From Adiantum capillus-veneris (taxonomy: Eukaryota; Streptophyta; Polypodiopsida; Polypodiales; Pteridaceae): a stretch of 64,000 bases of DNA. The stretch spans positions 51,829,268 to 51,893,267 of the forward strand of contig CM043944.1 in assembly GCA_014529385.2 (NCBI GenBank). The letters run 5' to 3'. Positions 59,401 through 64,000 of this stretch are shown piece after piece. The notes beneath the pieces are model-generated. The model was not told the origin of the DNA. It did not search any database and was given only the letters and a program-made list of their open reading frames with translations. Within the stretch, counting starts at the first letter, position 1. Every line of letters starts with the position of its first letter. The position numbers were made by a program, and so were the translations under genes.

Positions 59401-60141
59401 ACAAGCGTGGATAGAATTGTAATCCATCCCCAAGTTTCGCAAAATCTTTCTTGCTTCATCTCGGGAATCTGGCATCACATTGTCAGCTGGTAGAATGTGC
59501 TCTTTCAGCAATCTACACAACATAAAAATATGATACAGTCGTGTAAAAATCTATCAGATCATTATACACCATGAGTTCTATTAAAGTAAACTAATTGTAA
59601 TAGATCACCTGAAAAGCGCTGTGACGCTAGTGTCACTCCATCCAAACTTTGCCTGCATGTTGAGAAGAACCAGGAGTGCTTTCAATCTAGACATACGTGC
59701 TCCATTATACAATGATGTATCGGCTTCACTTTTCATATCATCATAGATAAGCCTTTCTGAATCCATGATCGTCTCGATCATTTCATCAATCTCGGGCTCA
59801 AACATTGCCTCGTTGGGAATGTGCTCTGCATGATCATCCCCCGAGCTGTCAGAGGCTACATCTTGTGGCCTCACATATGCTGCTTGACCAAAGCGCCTGC
59901 GAATACGTCTATTGGGTTGCAAGATTGCTGCTTGTTGGCCAGCGTCAGAGTCCGACGAGTTATAATTGGCAACAACTCGATCTATAATAGATGGATCGAA
60001 CTCGCCAAATTCACGAACGTGCTGCAAAGAAACACGTCTTGTCCGTCGCACAGCATGCTTGCATTGATTACAAGGACATAAGACCCTCGTTGAGAGATAG
60101 GTGTTTCGGTTGGACGGTCCCACATCCTCGTCGCTACTCAT
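56413..60141 (-). CDS. TNPD-like CACTA transposase (Tnp2), six exons
   Basis: Minus-strand exons: 60141-59609, 59512 to 58742 or 58773, 58688-58085, 58010-57246, 57165-56803, 56721-56413. Domains in order: transposase-associated domain with CPCNQCKHAV in exon 1; Tnp2 core in exons 2 and 3 (NDCILFRGEYTDMEKCPKC, MDGVNPFG, MWTMHDYPGL, YRACVTCGP, NHLLDPMHIFKNV, KSHDWHKMCQ); DUF4218 in exon 4 (FILPVAIEGCL, VHSRWMFFLERFMKTLKGYV); DUF4216 in exons 5 and 6 (YFGTLQEILRIDY, WWYVIELAPRS). All junctions agree in phase except exon 2/3. There the expected donor at 58772 puts exon 3 out of frame; a donor at 58741 keeps the frame but gives a 53-nt intron. With the latter the protein is 1114 residues. It would cut at the CACTA ends. 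The gene is either intact or one indel from intact. Confidence 0.85.
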
Positions 60142-60203
60142 AATGAGGATAAAAAACTTATAACCTAGACAACAAATTTAATATTCTATTGGCATTCTTC
60201 ATC

Positions 60204-60206
<3 letters not shown>

Positions 60207-60259
<53 letters not shown>
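60207..60259. repeat. (CT)n microsatellite in the CACTA upstream region
   Basis: About 26 CT units lie about 70 bases upstream of the TNPD start (GA on the coding strand), a place where promoter or leader is expected. Confidence 0.95.
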
Positions 60260-60261
<2 letters not shown>

Positions 60262-61412
60262 ACCTCACATTCTCTAGTCATGTCCAATCCCCGCACACCT
60301 CGGTCTAGAGGTGCACGGAGATCAGAACCACCGGGTTATAATCTCGTCTTTATTGGTCAATACCTATATTTGTGGGTACAAGAAATCTAGACACCCACGT
60401 CTACATGATACTGCATGTAGTGGACAAAATCCCTTTGCCTCTTCTCTACCTGTAGCACTTCACTTCATCTTAACATCTTTTCACAGTAGATCTTTTCACT
60501 GTTCGTCTAACTCTAAACCCTAAACCGTAAGTAATTCTTGCGTGGACTCGATCTAACGTAAATAAGCGTAAATCTAAATAAACGTAAATCTAACTAAAAA
60601 TAAAGCTAAATCTAATTTAACGTAAGTCTAATGACTAGAGGTTGTCTAGATGGTCATTGTGTCGGGGATGTAGTGACTCTTGCCGCCCTGAAGATCCACC
60701 TTCTTCCCTATCTTCTGAAGACATTTCACCAGTACTTTTGGATCAACGGAGCCCACTATGAGTGAAGGCAGCAATACCCTATATTCCATTGAGGGCTTTC
60801 TTCACCCGCTTCATGCAGGCATCGCAGTCTATGGAGACCCGCATCTAATCTAATATAACATAAATCTAAATCTAGCTTAAATAAATGTAAATCTAGTTAA
60901 AAATAAACCTAAATCTAATTTAATGTAAGTCTACATATAACCTAATCTTTAACGTCTTTTAAAATAGTTTCCTACGACGTTATAACTCTCTTCTTCCTGT
61001 GTGTGTGCGCGTGTGTGGATGTGTGTGCCAATAAAAAGAGATAAATGGTATAACCTTTCTATCACCAATGCCAAGTATGATAGATTGATTATGCCATTTC
61101 TCTCTTGAATAATAGGTCTTCAGTTCAACTCCTCGTCGGCTAGATCTTTAGGTCTTTTAATTTTAATTAGTTTCCTACGACGCTCCCTTAGTTTCTCTTT
61201 CTTTCTCTCTCAATGTGTGTGCGTTTTTTTGGATCGTATGCATGTTTTCTTTCTCTTTTCCTCTCTCAATGTGTGCGTTTTTTGTTTATGCATGTTCTCT
61301 CTCTCTTTTCCTCTCTCAATGCGTGCGTTTTTTGTTTATGCATGCTCTCTCTCTCTTTTTCTCTCTCAATGTGTGTGTGCATTCTTTGTTTATGTATGTG
61401 TGTGCGTTTTTG

Positions 61413-61466
<54 letters not shown>

Positions 61467-61586
61467 AACACTATATGTGTGTGTGTATGTGTGTGTGTGT
61501 GAGAGAGAGCGCGATGGAGAGAGAAAGAGGGGAAGGGAACATGAGAATGAGGAGAGGGAAGGAGCATACCTGGCTCTCCTTCCTCT

Positions 61587-61622
<36 letters not shown>

Positions 61623-61623
61623 G

Positions 61624-61660
<37 letters not shown>

Positions 61661-61680
61661 GGGAGAGCGTTACCTGCTCT
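60260..61680. other. CACTA right-hand non-coding region with SSRs
   Basis: No gene. It contains repeated CTAAATCTAA / AACGTAAATCTA-type text (60555-60635 and 60840-60950), two copies of TAGTTTCCTACGACG, four diverged CTCTCTCAATGTGTGCGTTTTTTGTTTATGCATG units at about 61205-61400, and SSRs: (CT)n 61406-61462, (TG)n 61473-61500, (TG)n 61591-61617, (GA)n 61628-61657. The promoter of the transposase genes should lie in it. Confidence 0.7.
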
Positions 61681-61696
61681 TTGCTTGAGGGCGCCG

Positions 61697-61725
61697 AAAA
61701 ACTCAGATCTGAGATCTGAGTTTTT
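61697..61725. repeat. perfect 14-bp hairpin in the CACTA right end
   Basis: AAAAACTCAGATCT at 61697-61710 is followed, after one base, by its complement AGATCTGAGTTTTT at 61712-61725. It lies just inside the subterminal repeats. Confidence 0.93.
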
Positions 61726-61754
61726 GGGCGCGCTCGGTTATTTTTTTTACCCCA

Positions 61755-61870
61755 GCTGGCGTCGCTATGAGCGTCGCAAATTTACAAAGAAATTTGCGAC
61801 GCTCATAGCGACGCTCATAGCGACGCCGGGATTTTTTTTTTTTGAGCGTCGCTGTGTGAGCGTCGCTAAT
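61755..61870. repeat. CACTA subterminal repeats, right end
   Basis: GGCGTCGCTATGAGCGTCGC at 61757 faces an inverted group GCGACGCTCATAGCGACGC at 61796-61824. Two more GAGCGTCGCT copies lie near 61843-61866. They match the left-end motif. Confidence 0.9.
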
Positions 61871-61878
61871 GTGAAGAG

Positions 61879-61890
61879 CCTCTTGTAGTG
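61879..61890. repeat. CACTA right terminal inverted repeat
   Basis: CCTCTTGTAGTG, followed by the target duplication GTA at 61891-61893. Confidence 0.95.
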
Positions 61891-62200
61891 GTATCTGATG
61901 ATCATTTTGTCACGGCAGTGTTTATGAGATGGGACTTGACATATATGAGATTGATGATGAGTGTGACCAATGATATCCTGATTCATCAGGGTATGACATA
62001 TACTGCTTATTCTAGTGGTATGGGACACTAGAATAGGTAGTATGTGGATGACGGCAGGCATAACCAATGTGTCTAATTTTATGGATTTTTCTTTTACTAT
62101 TTGATACATATTTCTAATCATTGTTTTTCACAAGTATTGTTTGTAGATTTTCATCTTCGCAACTGAGGACAGTTGCTTTCCAACGGAGAGGTATGTTATA

Positions 62201-63169
62201 GAATTGACATTTTATTATTTATTGCAGATGACAGGTGGAAAAGACTTTACCAAGCTAGGCTACTGCAAAAGGATATTATATTTATGTATATTTGATTATT
62301 CAAGTGCTCTTTATGAGCTTTGGCCATTTATGACCGGCCGGCCAGTTTGTACTCACTTTGACCATTCAAGAATCTATAAATTAAATACGTGCAAGAGGGA
62401 AATGGCCACTCTTGCACGGGGGGAGATTGCACCCAGTGTCTGTGTTCTTCTTCTCACCTCTCCTCTCTTCTCTCTCGTCGTGCCGGCGTAGCACTCCGCT
62501 CTAGGAAGTGCGCCTACACGCGTTCGGTCACTCTCTCCCGCTCTTTATCTCTCTCTGTTCATGTATAGCATTGATTATGTGCTCGTGGATTCGCCAGGTA
62601 TGGAGATTTGTCCGTTTTATGGATTGCAGTATATTGTTTTCGGTATTTTACAGGGCTCTCCATGCCTCAGGCTGTAGCAGATGTTATGGAATTGACATTT
62701 TACTATTTATTGCAGCTCACAGGTGGAAAAGGCTTGACCGAGCTAGGCTATTGCAAAAGGATATTATATTTTATGTACATGTTATTATTCAAGTGCTCTT
62801 TTATGAGCTTTGGCCATTTATGACCGGCCGGCCAGTTTGTACTCAATTTGACCATTCAAGAAATCTATAAATGAAATACGTGCAAGAGGGAAATGGTCAC
62901 TCTTGCACGGGGGGAGATTGCACCCATTGTTTGGGTCTTTCTTCTCCCTTCTCCTCTCCTCTCTCTCGTCGTGCCAGCATAGCACTCCGCTCTAGGAGGT
63001 GCGCTTGCATGTTCTCCCTCGCTCTATTCTGTTCTCTATCTCTCTATGTTTGTGTTGAGATCGCTCATGTACATGTGCGACGATTCAGGTATGATAATAT
63101 ATCATTTTTATGGTCTGTATTGTGCTATTATGAGTACTTTGCAGGGCAGCCACGCAGCCGTCTGTAGCA
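62201..63169. repeat. 488-bp tandem duplication in the LTR 3' end
   Basis: GAATTGACATTTTA at 62201 recurs at 62689. Both units run through GACCGGCCGGCCAGTTTGTACTCA and GCACTCCGCTCTAGGA to an end in TGTAGCA (62673-62679 and 63163-63169). The inverted LTR at 41251 has only one unit, so the duplication arose in this copy or its sublineage. Confidence 0.92.
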
Positions 63170-63170
63170 G

Positions 63171-63182
63171 TGGTATCAGAGC
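63171..63182 (+). other. primer binding site (initiator Met tRNA)
   Basis: TGGTATCAGAGC starts two bases after the LTR end CTGTAGCA. It identifies the LTR to the left as a 5' LTR and the sequence to the right as the internal region of the element in plus orientation. Confidence 0.93.
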
Positions 63183-63549
63183 ATAGGCTACGCTTCCGGA
63201 TAATGGATTTAGACAAACATCAGCTAAGTATTTTGTTCTCTCATGCTTGTTAGTGTTGTTAGTTGCTTCAGCCTACAGTAATTAGTGTTGATTGTATAAT
63301 ACAACTAGTCATCATTGAAATTAAAGAGAATTTCTTCTTTATTGTTATGATATAGTAATCACTAGTGTAAGTATGATAATTAAACATCATAATTGAACAT
63401 ATTAAACTTTATGAAAATACTCAATCATAAGAAAGGATTAGCACACGACCTTAGATAGGATATTATGAAAGATTAAGTAGTAGAGAGGGGATTAAAAAGG
63501 ATTAATGAAGGAATTATGATTGTTAATATTGTTAACACTTGCTAATAGG

Positions 63550-64000
63550 ATGCAAGTGTTCGAATTCAAGTACGGAAAGAAAGAGATTAGAGATTGAAAG
63601 TTGCCCACGTGCAAGATCAAAGAAATTAGAGATAGAATTTTGGGTGCTCATGATCATATTGTTGATGAGATTAAGGCAGAAACAGGCATGCGATTAGCCG
63701 ATGTCCTGCAGGGCTCTTGCATGATTAAGGCGAGTTCAGCAGATGATTTGTATCATAATCATGCAATCATAGCGAGCTCGGGAATGCGATTTGTTCCTCA
63801 AGAGAAGGAATGAGTCCCTAACTCATGCAGTGGGGCAGACGATGAGGCGAGTCGCCGCAGTACGATCAACAAAGTGACTGCAAGGTCCTATTCAATGCCG
63901 GCGCCTCGCGAAGAATATGCAGCAGCTGCGCCAGCTATAGGCCTCCATACTAATGGCGCCAATAGGTTTGGATACATTGGGGATGCCATGTTACAGACGG
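63550..64000 (+). pseudogene. retrotransposon internal region, possible gag start
   Basis: A frame with protein-like text (KEIRDRILGAHDHIVDEIKA, then GMRFVPQEKE) ends at the TGA at 63811-63813 and is open again in the same phase to the window edge (VPNSCSGADDEASRRS...). A preceding ATG frame at 63551 ends after 15 codons. Its position about 400 bases after the primer site suggests gag, but no gag motif is visible. The window ends before pol. Confidence 0.35.

Larger units (their letters stand above)
54179..61890 (-). mobile_element. CACTA (En/Spm-type) DNA transposon, complete
   Basis: The terminal inverted repeats are CACTACAAGAGG at 54179-54190 and its complement CCTCTTGTAGTG at 61879-61890. 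The 3-bp target duplication GTA lies at 54176-54178 and 61891-61893, exactly as in CACTA elements. Length 7712 bp. Subterminal repeats of the AGCGTCGCTAT type occur at both ends. Two multi-exon genes on the minus strand encode TNPA-like and TNPD-like proteins. The empty site is seen in the minus-oriented LTR copy near 42047, where GGTATTTGATG corresponds to the joined flank. Confidence 0.97.
53000..63169 (+). mobile_element. 5' LTR of a retrotransposon, split by a CACTA element
   Basis: 53000-54178 and 61894-63169 are the two halves. Together they match, inverted, the LTR at 41251-43290. The right half ends CTGTAGCA at 63169, and TGGTATCAGAGC (initiator-Met primer site) begins two bases on. 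Near its 3' end the LTR has a 488-bp tandem duplication that the minus-oriented copy lacks. 53850-54040 has four to five spaced copies of an AGATTCGCCGATTTAGGCAGC motif. The left border is not resolved. Confidence 0.82.

Overview
The window is plant nuclear DNA. The evidence is a ten-exon cytosolic cysteine synthase (O-acetylserine (thiol)lyase) gene with GT-AG introns, embedded in a dense mosaic of plant-type transposable elements (LINE, hAT, Copia, Ty3/gypsy, a small non-autonomous LTR element, CACTA) and very many long CT/GA and CA/TG microsatellites. Large repeat-rich intergenic spaces and SSR-flanked elements would suit a large plant genome, perhaps a fern or another non-flowering plant. 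That placement is a guess; the sequence only shows land plant.

Layout. 1-1470: SSRs, a 66-bp tandem duplication and a tRNA-like (SINE-like) patch. 1475-6054 (+): the cysteine synthase gene with a TATA box; its ten exons join to a clean 325-residue protein. 6055-7700: nothing recognised. 7770-11940 (-): a long LINE, broken and internally deleted. 12300-14280: SSR complex and unassigned DNA. 14290-17150 (-): a second, 5'-truncated LINE. 17996-19270 (-): an intact 424-codon Lys/Glu/Gln-rich reading frame with (GA)n just before its start; a truncated copy with its upstream region lies at 27093-28320. 22155-24356 (+): a hAT transposase with two frameshifts. 24953-27150: an LTR-like sequence and a second partial copy 2.0 kb away that is fused to the truncated gene copy. 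28321-34700: mostly unassigned DNA with a 27-base G run, local duplications and a SINE-like patch.

From about 34.7 kb to the end is a nested stack of transposons. A Ty3/gypsy-type element (tRNA-Asp-like primer site at 34735) carries a decayed gag reading frame. Inside gag sits a 2185-bp LTR element (37230-39414) flanked by the target duplication AGCCT. The gag frame is then cut at 41251 by an LTR of another family in minus orientation. A young Copia element (45156-50691, minus, 223-bp LTRs, target duplication GAGAC) follows. A second LTR of the family seen at 41251, now in plus orientation, runs from about 53.0 kb to 63169 and is split by a 7712-bp CACTA transposon (54179-61890, target duplication GTA). 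The CACTA carries two convincing multi-exon transposase genes. The LTR is followed by an initiator-Met primer site (63171) and the start of that element's internal region.

The only genes that look like functional host genes are the cysteine synthase and, less surely, the Lys/Glu-rich reading frame. The CACTA genes and the Copia pol look recently active. The other coding sequence is decayed transposon protein.
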